From positions 62,001-126,000 of the forward strand of contig NZ_FUXX01000002.1 of NCBI RefSeq assembly GCF_900167015.1: a DNA stretch of 64,000 nucleotides. Direction: 5' to 3'. Shown here piece by piece: positions 54,929 through 63,661 of this stretch (its first letter is position 1; each line of letters starts with the position of its first letter). Position numbers and translations under genes: made by a program. Source of the stretch: Succinivibrio dextrinosolvens DSM 3072 (GTDB lineage: Bacteria; Pseudomonadota; Gammaproteobacteria; Enterobacterales; Succinivibrionaceae). The notes under the pieces were generated by a model. The model searched no databases, was not told where the DNA came from, and worked only from the letters and a program-made list of their open reading frames with translations.

Positions 54929-55861
54929 CTACATAATTCCAAGATCGTTTCTGCGACGGGTCAGATCAGGGCTGAAACTTGGTGCCAGTCTTTTTGCCAG
55001 ATCATGCACTATTTTGATGTTTGGATTCTTTGCTCTGTTCTTTAGTGAGCAGAGTGCTACACGGAAATTGGACCAAGGCAGTTCCTTGATCACCACTACA
55101 TCATTCTTGAATGGAGAGATGTCATAGACAAGTCTTGGTACAACCGAGATGCCAAAACCAAGTGCAGTAATGGATACGATTGCCTCATGACCTGAAATCT
55201 CAGAGTAGATGTGAGGAGGAACTTCCAGTGTCTGGAAGAATTTCTCAACCTCATAGCGTAGCTGTCCCTTTTCAGGCATTACAAAAGGCACACCTGAAAG
55301 ATCTCCTGAGGAGAAATCACATTCTGATGAAAAGCGTGGCTTTTTTGGTGCAATCAGAATCAGAGGGAAAGTTACCAGATCGACATATCTGATGTTATCT
55401 GGGATTTCATTTGGAAGAGCGCTGATTACAAAGTCAGTATCAGGATCTTCAAGCTTCTGCAGTGCTTCTGCAGGATCACCTGTTTCCAGTTTGATCTCAA
55501 GATTTGGGGCTGTCAGATGAAGCTCGTTAAGCAGTCTTGGAATAAACAGATAGGATGCGGTAACAGAGCAGAATATCTTAACGATTCCGCTGGCTGTCTG
55601 CATATTTCCGTTCAGGTCATGCTCAAGTTCAGCATATGCATTAAGAGTCTTTCTTGCGAATTCCTCAAACTTGTGTCCGGCTTCGGTAATAAAGATTCCT
55701 TTCTTGTCACGGATACACAGTTTTGTATTCAGTTTTGCCTCAAGTTTGTTCAAGGTTCTGCTTAAGGTAGATGGGCTGACATCACACAGTGTAGCTGTTC
55801 TGGTGAGGTTTGAAGTCTCACAGAGCCTTAAAAAAGCCGCAGCATCTTTTAAATCAATCAC
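54929..55861 (-). CDS. ilvY: LysR-type activator of ilvC
   Basis: A LysR regulator, divergent from ilvC as in E. coli. The winged-helix is seen in SNLTRTATLCDVSPSTLSR and the effector domain follows. An ATG at 55882 gives 317 residues, but the GTG at 55861 (MIDLKDAAAFLRL, 310 residues) better matches the E. coli IlvY start and has AGGAAAAG about 7 bases upstream. That also places the operator palindrome fully outside the gene. It presumably binds acetolactate or acetohydroxybutyrate and activates ilvC. Confidence 0.88.
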   Translation of the reverse strand: MIDLKDAAAFLRLCETSNLTRTATLCDVSPSTLSRTLNKLEAKLNTKLCIRDKKGIFITEAGHKFEEFARKTLNAYAELEHDLNGNMQTASGIVKIFCSVTASYLFIPRLLNELHLTAPNLEIKLETGDPAEALQKLEDPDTDFVISALPNEIPDNIRYVDLVTFPLILIAPKKPRFSSECDFSSGDLSGVPFVMPEKGQLRYEVEKFFQTLEVPPHIYSEISGHEAIVSITALGFGISVVPRLVYDISPFKNDVVVIKELPWSNFRVALCSLKNRAKNPNIKIVHDLAKRLAPSFSPDLTRRRNDLGIM

Positions 55862-55886
55862 GATAATCTTTTCCTGAAACATGTCC

Positions 55887-55909
55887 TATATTGCAAAAAT
55901 TGCAATATA
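55887..55909. promoter_or_regulatory. IlvY operator palindrome
   Basis: Perfect 10-bp arms TATATTGCAA (55887-55896) and TTGCAATATA (55900-55909) around AAA. It contains the T-N11-A LysR pattern and the TTGCAA words known from IlvY sites. It sits 13 bases upstream of the candidate ilvC -35 element and 26 bases from the preferred ilvY start. Confidence 0.75.
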
Positions 55910-55921
55910 AAATAAATCGTA

Positions 55922-55949
55922 TTCCATTTTATAAAATTTCTGCTATGAT
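55922..55949 (+). promoter_or_regulatory. Candidate ilvC promoter
   Basis: TTCCAT (55922-55927) and TATGAT (55944-55949) with a 16-base spacer. The poor -35 element fits an activator-dependent promoter under IlvY. Confidence 0.5.
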
Positions 55950-55970
55950 TAAAAGCATATACCGCAAGGT

Positions 55971-56008
55971 TTAGTTTTTTTTTAGTTTTTTAGTTTTTTA
56001 GTTTTTTT
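55971..56008 (+). repeat. AGTTTTTT repeat tract in the ilvC leader
   Basis: AG dinucleotides at 55973, 55984, 55992 and 56000 are separated by T runs of 9, 6, 6 and 7; the later units are exact 8-bp AGTTTTTT copies. It lies between the likely transcription start and the ilvC Shine-Dalgarno region (ATAGGTCTAAAC). It could be a slippage-prone tract, a U-rich translation enhancer or an RNA-binding site. Confidence 0.75.
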
Positions 56009-56032
56009 CTTTTCTATGGTATAGGTCTAAAC

Positions 56033-57520
56033 ATGGCTAATTTCAATTATTTTAATACATTGAATTTACGCGAAAAGTTAGCACAGCTAGGCTGCTGTGA
56101 GCTGATGGATCGCAGTGAGTTTGCCGATGGTTGTAATTTTTTAAAGGGTAAGAAGATTGTAATTATCGGTTGTGGTGCTCAGGGTTTAAATCAGGGTTTA
56201 AACCTGAGAGATTCTGGTCTTGATGTAAGCTACGCTTTACGTCAGTCAGCAATCGACGAGAAGAGAGCCTCTTTCAAGAGAGCAACTGAGAACGGCTTCA
56301 AGGTTGGTACCTATGACGAGCTGATCCCAACCGCTGATCTTGTAATCAACCTGACTCCAGATAAGCAGCATGAGGCTGTTGTTAATGCAGTTCAGCCACT
56401 TATGAAGTCTGGCGCATGCCTAGGTTACTCACACGGTTTTAATATGATTGAGTTAGGTATGCAGGTTCGTAAGGATCTTACCGTTGTTATGGTTGCTCCT
56501 AAGTCACCTGGTACCGAGGTTCGCGAGGAGTTCCGTCGTGGATTCGGTGTTCCAACCCTTCTTGCTGTTCATCCAGAAAACGATCCAAACGGCGAAGGCT
56601 GGGATTATGCAAAGGCATGGGCTGCTGGTACCGGTGGTCACAAGGCTGGCTGTCTACGTTCATCATTCGTAGCTGAGGTTAAGTCTGATCTGATGGGCGA
56701 GCAGACCATTCTATGCGGTGTTCTTCAGGCTGCTACCGTTCTATGCTACGACCACGCTGTAGCTTTAGGCGCTGACAAGGCTTATGCATGTAAGCTTCTT
56801 CAGTACGGCTGGGAAACCATCTGTGAGGCTCTAAAGCAGGGCGGTATCACCAATATGATGGATCGTCTGTCAAATCCTGCAAAGATCAAGGCATTCCATT
56901 TAGCTGAGGAATTAAAGTCTCTGATGAAGACTCTATACCGCAAGCACATGGATGACATTGAGAGCGGTGAGTTCTCACGCATCATGATGGAAGACTGGGC
57001 AAACAATGACGTAAATCTTCTAACCTGGAGAGAGAACTACGCTAAGTGCGCATTCGAGAATGCTCCTGCATGCGATGAGAAGATTTCTGAGCAGGAATAC
57101 TTCGACAAGGGTACTCTGCTGGTTGCTTTCTGTAAGGCTGGTATTGAGCTTGCATTCGAGACCATGACTGAGTCAGGCATTTACCCTGAGTCAGCATACT
57201 ATGAGTCATTACATGAGCTGCCTCTGATTGCAAATACCATTGCTCGTCGCCGTCTGTATGAGATGAACGTTGTTATTTCTGATACTGCTGAGTACGGTAA
57301 CTACCTGTTCGCTAATGCAGCAATTCCTCTATTAAAGGAATTCATGAGCCGTCAGAAGCTGGATGTATTCGGTGAGACTCTGTCAGGTGACAACTGTGTT
57401 GATAACGTTGAACTGATCAATGTTAACGATGCAATCCGCAATCACCCAATTGAAATTGTTGGCCGCAAGCTGCGTGCCTATATGTCAGACATGAAGTCTG
57501 TTGCTGTAGGTAACAACTAG
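56033..57520 (+). CDS. ilvC: Ketol-acid reductoisomerase, class II
   Basis: A 495-residue long-form KARI (E. coli 491) for valine, leucine and isoleucine synthesis. The Rossmann motif [19 protein letters not shown] (about residues 43-61) carries the residues for NADPH choice; two C-terminal KARI domains follow, with [15 protein letters not shown] as the metal-binding Asp/Glu region. It is controlled by the divergent ilvY and followed by its own terminator. Confidence 0.97.
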   Translation: MANFNYFNTLNLREKLAQLGCCELMDRSEFADGCNFLKGKKIVIIGCGAQGLNQGLNLRDSGLDVSYALRQSAIDEKRASFKRATENGFKVGTYDELIPTADLVINLTPDKQHEAVVNAVQPLMKSGACLGYSHGFNMIELGMQVRKDLTVVMVAPKSPGTEVREEFRRGFGVPTLLAVHPENDPNGEGWDYAKAWAAGTGGHKAGCLRSSFVAEVKSDLMGEQTILCGVLQAATVLCYDHAVALGADKAYACKLLQYGWETICEALKQGGITNMMDRLSNPAKIKAFHLAEELKSLMKTLYRKHMDDIESGEFSRIMMEDWANNDVNLLTWRENYAKCAFENAPACDEKISEQEYFDKGTLLVAFCKAGIELAFETMTESGIYPESAYYESLHELPLIANTIARRRLYEMNVVISDTAEYGNYLFANAAIPLLKEFMSRQKLDVFGETLSGDNCVDNVELINVNDAIRNHPIEIVGRKLRAYMSDMKSVAVGNN

Positions 57521-57555
57521 TTACTGATTTATAAAGATTAATTCAATATATCTTA

Positions 57556-57586
57556 GGATGGGATCGCAAGGTTCCATCCTTTTTTA
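57556..57586 (+). terminator. Terminator of ilvC
   Basis: GGATGGGA (57556-57563) pairs with TTCCATCC (57572-57579) with one G-T, followed by six T and then A. Confidence 0.85.
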
Positions 57587-57597
57587 TTCTGCAGTTT

Positions 57598-57987
57598 TTA
57601 ATGCTCTCTTTTGAGCTTTTCAATAATGGAGAGGTCTGCCTCAAGCCATTTAACATCGTCAAGCTCTGAAACGGAAAGCCATTTTGCAGACATATGCTCT
57701 ACAAGAGAAGGCTCTTTACCTTCAAGAGAACATAAAAAGCAGTCCATGTGCAGATGGAATTTTGGATAGTCATAGTCGATAGAATCAAAGAAGCGATCAA
57801 CACTGATAGGACAGGCAAGCTCCTCGAGGATTTCTCTTTTTAAGGCTTCTTCTTTGGATTCTCCTTCCTCGATTTTTCCTCCAGGGAATTCCCACCAGCC
57901 TTTGTAATCTCCATAGCCTCTCTGTGTTGCAAAGATTTTTCTGTCTTCACTTACGATAATGGCGGCAACAACGTTAATGGTCTTCAT
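57598..57987 (-). CDS. mutT: MutT-like Nudix hydrolase (8-oxo-dGTPase)
   Basis: A 129-residue Nudix protein (E. coli MutT 129). The Nudix box is GGKIEEGESKEEALKREILE followed by EL, with the RE-EE residues in place. VVAAIIVSEDRKIFATQR and WWEFPGGK are typical of MutT. It clears oxidised dGTP from the nucleotide pool. Its start overlaps the end of rep by four bases, so the two are translationally coupled. Confidence 0.88.
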   Translation of the reverse strand: MKTINVVAAIIVSEDRKIFATQRGYGDYKGWWEFPGGKIEEGESKEEALKREILEELACPISVDRFFDSIDYDYPKFHLHMDCFLCSLEGKEPSLVEHMSAKWLSVSELDDVKWLEADLSIIEKLKREH

Positions 57988-60017
57988 AGTATTTCATCCA
58001 GCTGACGTAAGGCTTCATCAAAATCGCTCTTGTACTGTTCTTCAGAGGTGGCTGGAGATTCTCCCAGAGGATAATACTCAATATCTGCTGAAGGCAGTTC
58101 GCGCAGGAATCTGCTTGGAGAAATCGCTGTCGGAATACCTCTTCTTGAGGAGGTTTCGCGGGCTAAAAGCATGGTCAGTTCCTTTCTTGCTCTTGTAATT
58201 CCTACATAGGCAAGACGGCGCTCTTCATCAACATTATCAAGATCAGGATTCTCATCTGATGGCAGAGAATTCTTGTGAGGCAGGGAGCCTTCCTCCATTC
58301 CTACAAGAAAAACATAAGGAAATTCAAGTCCTTTTGAGGCATGCAGGGTCATCATCTGTACGGCATCATTGTCCTGATCATCATTGTTTCTGTCCATCAT
58401 CTCGCGAAGACCAAGTCTGTCTACAGCTTCAATAAAGGATAGAGTCTCTCCGCTCTTTTTTCCGCGGATAAGATCGATAATCCAGGTCATTAACTGTTTG
58501 ATATTGTTGGTTTTGATTTCAACGGCAACCTTGCTTTCGGTGTTAGCCTTGATATAAGCGTTATATCCGATGATATCCACAAGATTCTCGGCAAGCTCCA
58601 GATCCTTTTTTGACAGAATCAGTGTTCTCATCCTGGTTAAAAGTACCATGAATTCAGTCATGGACTTTTTCTGTCTTGGAATCATGTCCTGAGCAATATT
58701 AGGATTCAGTGCTGTCTCATATAGCGACTTACCTGTCTCTTTTGCCTTGGTAAACAGATAGTTAATGGTTTCTGCACCGATTCCTCGTCTTGGAACATTG
58801 ATAACACGAAGCAGTGCCATGTCATCAAAAGGATTGCAGATTACCCGGCACCAGCTGAGCATATCTTTGATTTCAACCTGTTCAAAGAAACTTGTACCGC
58901 CAGAGATGAAGCATGGAATTCTTGCAGAGTGAAATGCTTTTTCAAGTATCTTTGACTGTCCGTTTGAACGGTATAAAACTGCATAGTCCTTCCATTCTGT
59001 ATGGTTTCTGAACTGGTGGGCCAGAATCAGCTGTACTACTCTGTCAGCCTCATCTGCCTCTGTTCGAAGTTCCATAATCTTTACCTTTTCACCCTCGGAT
59101 GAATTGGTGAAAAGAGTTTTGTTGAAGATATGATCGTTATGTGAAATCAGCGTATTGGCACAGTTAAGAATGTGGGAGGTAGAACGGTAGTTCTGCTCCA
59201 GCTTGATAACCTTAAGATCAGGGAATTCATGTGCCAGAACCTTGATGTTTTCAGGTCTTGCTCCACGCCATGCATAAATTGACTGATCATCGTCGCCAAC
59301 CACGGTGAAGGTTTTGTAGTGGGAGGTCAGGCATTTTAAAAGCTGATACTGAGTCTCATTGGTATCCTGATACTCATCTACGAGCACATATCTGAAGAGT
59401 TTTGTGTACTTCTCTCTGACTTTTGCATTGTCACGAAGAAGAAGGGTAGTCTTAAAGATCAGATCTTCAAAGTCGGCAGCATTGCATGCTTTAAGATATT
59501 CCTGATAATCGTCGTAGATTTCAACGCGGATGGTTCGATCTTCAATATCCTCTGGACGCAGCAGATTTGTTTTCCAGTTGCTGATCATTGAGGCGATTTC
59601 CTCAACCACGCTCTTCTCTGAATTATCCACCAGTATCTGTGAATATTTCTCGCGGACGATATCTCTTATGACCTTCAGAGAGTCATACTGATCGAACAGT
59701 GTGAAGTTTTTGGACAGGCCCATCTCCAGATATTCACTTTTAAGGATGGTAAGTCCCAAAGAGTGGAAGGTTGAGATGGTGATTTTTGATGCTATTTCAT
59801 TACCAAGTTCTTTTTTTACACGCTCACGCATTTCGGCAGCAGCCTTATTGGTGAAGGTAACCGCACAGATATTCTGAGGCGGAATATTGTAGCTGTGGAT
59901 AAGCTTAACAATCTTGGTGGTAATAACTCTGGTCTTGCCCGAACCTGCTCCGGCCAAAACCAGGCAGGGACCGCTGATATAGTCAACAGCCGCCTGCTGT
60001 GCATCATTCAAACGCAT
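57984..60017 (-). CDS. rep: ATP-dependent DNA helicase Rep
   Basis: A 677-residue UvrD/Rep superfamily 1A helicase (E. coli Rep 673, UvrD 720). Motif I AGAGSGKTRVIT, motif II VLVDEYQDTNETQY, motif III VVGDDDQSIYAWRGA, and motif V/VI VQMMTLHASKGLEFPYVF and EERRLAYVGITRARKEL are present. The start MRLNDAQQAAVDYISGPCLVLAG matches Rep. It helps forks through obstacles. It lies between the TOPRIM protein (two bases upstream) and mutT. Confidence 0.93.
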   Translation of the reverse strand: MRLNDAQQAAVDYISGPCLVLAGAGSGKTRVITTKIVKLIHSYNIPPQNICAVTFTNKAAAEMRERVKKELGNEIASKITISTFHSLGLTILKSEYLEMGLSKNFTLFDQYDSLKVIRDIVREKYSQILVDNSEKSVVEEIASMISNWKTNLLRPEDIEDRTIRVEIYDDYQEYLKACNAADFEDLIFKTTLLLRDNAKVREKYTKLFRYVLVDEYQDTNETQYQLLKCLTSHYKTFTVVGDDDQSIYAWRGARPENIKVLAHEFPDLKVIKLEQNYRSTSHILNCANTLISHNDHIFNKTLFTNSSEGEKVKIMELRTEADEADRVVQLILAHQFRNHTEWKDYAVLYRSNGQSKILEKAFHSARIPCFISGGTSFFEQVEIKDMLSWCRVICNPFDDMALLRVINVPRRGIGAETINYLFTKAKETGKSLYETALNPNIAQDMIPRQKKSMTEFMVLLTRMRTLILSKKDLELAENLVDIIGYNAYIKANTESKVAVEIKTNNIKQLMTWIIDLIRGKKSGETLSFIEAVDRLGLREMMDRNNDDQDNDAVQMMTLHASKGLEFPYVFLVGMEEGSLPHKNSLPSDENPDLDNVDEERRLAYVGITRARKELTMLLARETSSRRGIPTAISPSRFLRELPSADIEYYPLGESPATSEEQYKSDFDEALRQLDEIL

Positions 60018-60019
60018 GT

Positions 60020-62062
60020 CTAGAAGCTACTCGTTTTTACAAAGAAGGCAGGACGCCCCTGCTCATTTATGGTTTTTACGGTAAATTCTCCACCTTCAGA
60101 AATATCCACATTCAGATTCTGAATGCAGATACCCTCGGCAGCTTCACGAGCTGACTGATTACACAGTAAAACCATAGCAACCTTCAGAACCTGGTTCTCA
60201 TCTTCGATTTTTCTGATGATACCTGCAGCTTCCTGCTCTGTCAGAGAGGTTAAGTCTACAAAGGTTACAAGATCGGTATGGCCCTGAATGATCATCGAGC
60301 CAACACCAGTAATCAGCTTGGAGATTAAATTCTCCTTAGTATATTCTATAAATCTGATGTTCTCAGAATAAGAGGTTCCTAAATTCTGGTTATTGGCGTT
60401 AATAATTGATTCTAAAGCATTTCTCTGACAGCTTAAGGATGCGTAAATGCATTTTTTGGAGCTGTTTCTTATAAGTGCCGCACTGATACGTCTTAGCACC
60501 ATAGGATGGCCGCTCAGTGAATACAGAGAAGGAGAGAATCTTAGTGATGACAGATCTTCACTTGAATTGATGTATCTGTAGCCAGGAACATTACTCTTTA
60601 GTCCGTCAAGCTTTAAGGTCAGCATCTTCTCAAGCGATGACAGTCTCTGTGACAGAGTATCTCTGTCTGAGCACAGAGCTTCATTTAAATCCTTGTATGG
60701 GTGAGCAAGGTTGATTCTGTTGAAGCTGATTCCAGACTGGAACATCATGGCTCCAAGTTTGTTTGCAGCCTCTTCGCCTGCGGCATCATTATCAAGACAG
60801 ATGTAGTAGTGATGCTTTACATTCACTCCACGGATACTTTCCATCAGCAGCTGAATGTTTCCTGCTCCGCCCAGGGCAATTGCGTGCATGCCCAGAGTCT
60901 CCAGAGACAGAGCATCCATTTCACCTTCGGTAATGAAGATTGTGCCCGGCTGTTCTAAAGCCTCGTGATTATAGATGTTGAAGAATCCTTTCTTACGGAA
61001 GCGTTCTCCAGAATCATCCTCTATGGTATTTCTTGCAACATAGCCATGGGTTCCGTAAGGAATAATCGCAGCCTTCCAGATTACAGAATCAGGATTGTTA
61101 TCGCCATCGGCATAATAGCAGTCATCATATCCAAGACGGAATTTCTCGATGATGCTGTCGCTAAGTCCCCTTTCTCTGAAATAATCAGTTGCTCCGACAT
61201 TCTCACAGCACTTCTTTATATATGCAGTATAGTCGTAGGTATCCTCGCGGCTGAAGGTCTGGAAAGGTGAATGCTCCATGTCGCTTAGCTTTGGAGTATC
61301 AGTATTCTTCTCGTCAGGGGTATTCAGATTATGCAGTGAAGAAGCAATGTTCTGGGCCTGTCCGAATCCTCCGAAGGTAGGTTGAACTGGTGTGTTTGAT
61401 GCAACTGTGTTTCTGGCGTTAAAAGGGTGCAGTCTGGCTTCGTCAAAAGGTGAGATTGCATTTGCACTCCTCTGCTGGGAAACTCCATCTGATCCGATAT
61501 TTGATGGATTGAAACGCTCATTATTCATAAGGTTTCCGCCAAAAGGCTCCGGCTCAATATGTCCGAATCTGCTCTCATCTATCTTCTTTGCACCGAAGAC
61601 ATCATCACTCTTGATGGCATCATTATGTCCAAAAGGAATAAAGGTGTTCTGTTTCTGATGCTCGTCGGCAATTTCAAATACAGGCTCCTTTATATATGGC
61701 TTTGGACTGGTGTTCTCTGTACTGAAAGATGCTTCTCTTTCTGAATTCAGCTTAGATAGAATTGAAACGAATCCTATTGGAAGCTTGCCGACATACAGCT
61801 CGTATGCCTTGGCAAACTGCTGAGAAAAGCTTGAAAGATTGTTGTCCATACCGATCAGATCAAAGATGTTGTAGCAGGTATTGCAGTTATAGCACTTAAC
61901 TGTATTTGTTGCTGCATCATACTTCATGGATGGAAGATGAGAGGTGTCTTTCGGATTAAGACAGCTAAAGCTTGATTCTGTGTTGATTCCCTTTGCCTTC
62001 AGATAATCTGGAAGCTTAGCTAGAAGAAACTTTTTCTTGCTTTCAAACTCTTGTTCTAACAT
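60020..62062 (-). CDS. Phage/plasmid-style primase-like TOPRIM protein
   Basis: A 680-residue protein not matching chromosomal DnaG. Residues about 30-71 look like a CHC2-type zinc finger of mobile-element primases (CLNPKDTSHLPSM, then VKCYNCNTCYNIFDLIG; C34, H42, C57, C60). Residues about 115-270 are a low-complexity Asn/Ser/Pro/Phe-rich linker. A TOPRIM domain follows (about 330-470), with ITEGEMDAL (E379), CLDNDAAGEEAA (D424, D426) and YKDLNEAL. The last ~200 residues may be a degenerate RecA/DnaB-like domain: a Walker-B-like LVTFVDLTSL is present, but no Walker A is seen. It sits between tcdA (10 bases) and rep (2 bases) in one minus-strand run, so it appears settled in the chromosome. 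Confidence 0.65.
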   Translation of the reverse strand: MLEQEFESKKKFLLAKLPDYLKAKGINTESSFSCLNPKDTSHLPSMKYDAATNTVKCYNCNTCYNIFDLIGMDNNLSSFSQQFAKAYELYVGKLPIGFVSILSKLNSEREASFSTENTSPKPYIKEPVFEIADEHQKQNTFIPFGHNDAIKSDDVFGAKKIDESRFGHIEPEPFGGNLMNNERFNPSNIGSDGVSQQRSANAISPFDEARLHPFNARNTVASNTPVQPTFGGFGQAQNIASSLHNLNTPDEKNTDTPKLSDMEHSPFQTFSREDTYDYTAYIKKCCENVGATDYFRERGLSDSIIEKFRLGYDDCYYADGDNNPDSVIWKAAIIPYGTHGYVARNTIEDDSGERFRKKGFFNIYNHEALEQPGTIFITEGEMDALSLETLGMHAIALGGAGNIQLLMESIRGVNVKHHYYICLDNDAAGEEAANKLGAMMFQSGISFNRINLAHPYKDLNEALCSDRDTLSQRLSSLEKMLTLKLDGLKSNVPGYRYINSSEDLSSLRFSPSLYSLSGHPMVLRRISAALIRNSSKKCIYASLSCQRNALESIINANNQNLGTSYSENIRFIEYTKENLISKLITGVGSMIIQGHTDLVTFVDLTSLTEQEAAGIIRKIEDENQVLKVAMVLLCNQSAREAAEGICIQNLNVDISEGGEFTVKTINEQGRPAFFVKTSSF

Positions 62063-62072
62063 TATTCGTCTC

Positions 62073-62813
62073 TTATTTCTGAGTAATTCTGTTTATCATC
62101 CAGGATGAAATCAGTAATCCTGCAGATGCTGTTACGCTCATTGATGCACCGAATGCAGGAAGATCACCGCTTATGTAACTTTCTTTACATGAGTATATAG
62201 GCTTTTCATTAGAAAATGTGCAGCTTATCCTGAAGTTTTTACCATTTGAAGGAAAACCGTATTCCTTTCTTAAACGGGAGCGGAGTTTAGAAATCAGGGC
62301 ATCTCCCTGAGCCTGTGCTACATCGCCGATCTTAAGACGGGTAGGATCGATTCTGCCACCGGCACCTCCGGCTACGATAAAGGTAGATTTCTTTCGGAAC
62401 AGGTAGTTGGCAATATAGGCCTTGGCATCAAGATCGTCAATACATTCACAGACGTAATCACATTTTCCCTGAAGAATCTCGTCAATGTTTTCAGGAGTCA
62501 GCTTTTTAGTGATGATTTCAATCTTAAGTTCTGGATTAAGCTCTAAAAGATGCCCCCTCATTACTTCAGTTTTTGTTCTTCCTTCAGTCTTTACTGTTGT
62601 GTGCAGCTGTCGGTTGAGGTTTGTAATTTCAATTACATCGCTGTCAATGAGAGTCAGTGAACCTACTCCGGTTCGACAAAGTGCTTCTGTACACCATGAT
62701 CCAATGCCGCCTATTCCAATAACAGTGACATGTGTATTCTGGAGTTTTTCAAAGCCGTCATCACCATAAAGGGCTCTTATTCCACGGAATGCTTGTTTCT
62801 TTTCAAATGACAT
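62073..62813 (-). CDS. tcdA: tRNA threonylcarbamoyladenosine dehydratase TcdA
   Basis: A 246-residue E1-like (ThiF fold) enzyme that cyclises t6A37 of tRNA to ct6A using ATP. VIGIGGIGSWCTEALCRTGVG is the nucleotide loop, then DSDVIEITNLNRQ and CIDDLDAKAYI; length and the AGGAGGRIDPTRLKIGDVAQAQGDALIS stretch fit TcdA (CsdL). With tsaC in the same window, two steps of one tRNA modification are present. Confidence 0.92.
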   Translation of the reverse strand: MSFEKKQAFRGIRALYGDDGFEKLQNTHVTVIGIGGIGSWCTEALCRTGVGSLTLIDSDVIEITNLNRQLHTTVKTEGRTKTEVMRGHLLELNPELKIEIITKKLTPENIDEILQGKCDYVCECIDDLDAKAYIANYLFRKKSTFIVAGGAGGRIDPTRLKIGDVAQAQGDALISKLRSRLRKEYGFPSNGKNFRISCTFSNEKPIYSCKESYISGDLPAFGASMSVTASAGLLISSWMINRITQK

Positions 62814-62902
62814 AAAATGGCTCCTGTTCTCTCTGAACGCGCAATATATTAAACAAAATGCTTTCTTTCTGAAATTTCATTAACTTATTTTACTTGTCTT
62901 TA

Positions 62903-62930
62903 TTGCAAGATTAAAGATTATTGTTATAAT
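62903..62930 (+). promoter_or_regulatory. Promoter of the tRNA pair
   Basis: TTGCAA (62903-62908) and a perfect TATAAT (62925-62930) with a 16-base spacer, 31 bases before the first tRNA. Confidence 0.75.
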
Positions 62931-62961
62931 AGGCACTGTGTTCTAACGAGAGAACAATGAT

Positions 62962-63035
62962 GATCCCGTAGCTCAGGTGGATAGAGTATCGGTTTCCGAA
63001 GCCGGTGGTCATGAGTTCGACTCTCATCGGGATCA
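62962..63035 (+). tRNA. tRNA-Arg(CCG)
   Basis: A full cloverleaf. Acceptor GATCCCG/CGGGATC, D-arm GCTC/GAGT, anticodon loop TTCCGAA (anticodon CCG, reading CGG), T-arm ATGAG/CTCAT with TTCGACT. The anticodon stem TCGGT/GCCGG has two G-T pairs. The discriminator A is followed by CAT, so the 3' CCA is not encoded, unlike the next tRNA. Confidence 0.92.
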
Positions 63036-63042
63036 CATCAAT

Positions 63043-63127
63043 GCGAAGGTGGCGAAATTGGTAGACGCGCAAGCTTCAGGTGTTTGTACCGCAAGGCGTG
63101 AGGGTTCGAGTCCCTTCCTTCGCACCA
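63043..63127 (+). tRNA. tRNA-Leu(CAG)
   Basis: A class II tRNA. Acceptor GCGAAGG/CCTTCGC, anticodon stem CAAGC/GTTTG with loop TTCAGGT (anticodon CAG, reading CTG), long variable arm, T-arm GAGGG TTCGAGT CCCTT, and encoded ACCA end. It begins seven bases after tRNA-Arg and shares its promoter and terminator. Confidence 0.95.
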
Positions 63128-63144
63128 ATCATTAGGCGAAACAG

Positions 63145-63167
63145 GCATCCAGATGGATGCTTTTTTT
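63145..63167 (+). terminator. Terminator of the tRNA operon
   Basis: GCATCC (63145-63150), loop AGAT, GGATGC (63155-63160), then seven T. Confidence 0.9.
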
Positions 63168-63336
63168 GTCACATTAATTCCTCTTTTTATATAAAAATTA
63201 TCTTATAAATCAAATTGTTAATATAATAATTTTTAATTAAAGAATTTATAATAACAAATTAACAAGCCCAAATTTAAAGCAAAAAACACTCGTTTTTACA
63301 CTAATTATTTGATTTTAAATATTTATATTTATATAT

Positions 63337-63369
63337 ACTTTGTATATATTTTGTATACACTTTGTTTCT
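63337..63369. repeat. Three tandem 11-base imperfect repeats
   Basis: ACTTTGTATAT (63337-63347), ATTTTGTATAC (63348-63358) and ACTTTGTTTCT (63359-63369). The period equals about one helical turn, like iterons or stacked protein sites, but the run is short and AT-rich. Confidence 0.5.
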
Positions 63370-63371
63370 AT

Positions 63372-63405
63372 GAAAAAAAAGTAACACCTAAAGTGTTACT
63401 TTTTG
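63372..63405. terminator. Bidirectional terminator-like hairpin
   Basis: AGTAACAC (63380-63387), loop CTAAA, GTGTTACT (63393-63400), with an A run before and a T run after, so it can act on either strand. It may end the minus-strand transcript of the unrecognised ORF at 63662. Confidence 0.75.
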
Positions 63406-63661
63406 GGGTGACCAGTGATGAAGTTAAGGGTGAATATTTTTCTAGGCAATGATTTTTGCGTTTAGCACATATATTAATATACTGTAATATACTTATTTAT
63501 ATATTAATTGTTATTATAGAGAAAATTTTGTGGAAAACTCTTATCTGAATTAAATGAAAACTAAAAAAAATAGAATTTTTTTATAGCACGTAAATATAAT
63601 CCAAACATGATGGGCTATTTAATACTTATAGTATTCAAATGAAACAGCCTCTTTATATTAG

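Larger units (their letters stand above)
63168..63661. other. AT-rich intergenic stretch after the tRNA genes
   Basis: About 490 bases with no gene that can be supported. It is visibly richer in A and T than the rest of the window, with many TATA/TTAA words, three 11-base repeats (63337-63369) and one bidirectional terminator-like hairpin (63372-63405). The position directly downstream of tRNA genes is where integrated elements often lie, but no duplicated tRNA end, integrase or insertion-sequence end was seen. Confidence 0.6.

Noticed and set aside
55945-55974. A nine-codon ORF (M-I-K-S-I-Y-R-K-V) just before ilvC, possibly an Ile/Val leader peptide
   Set aside because: It has no Shine-Dalgarno sequence, its ATG overlaps the best -10 element, and it has no run of regulatory codons.
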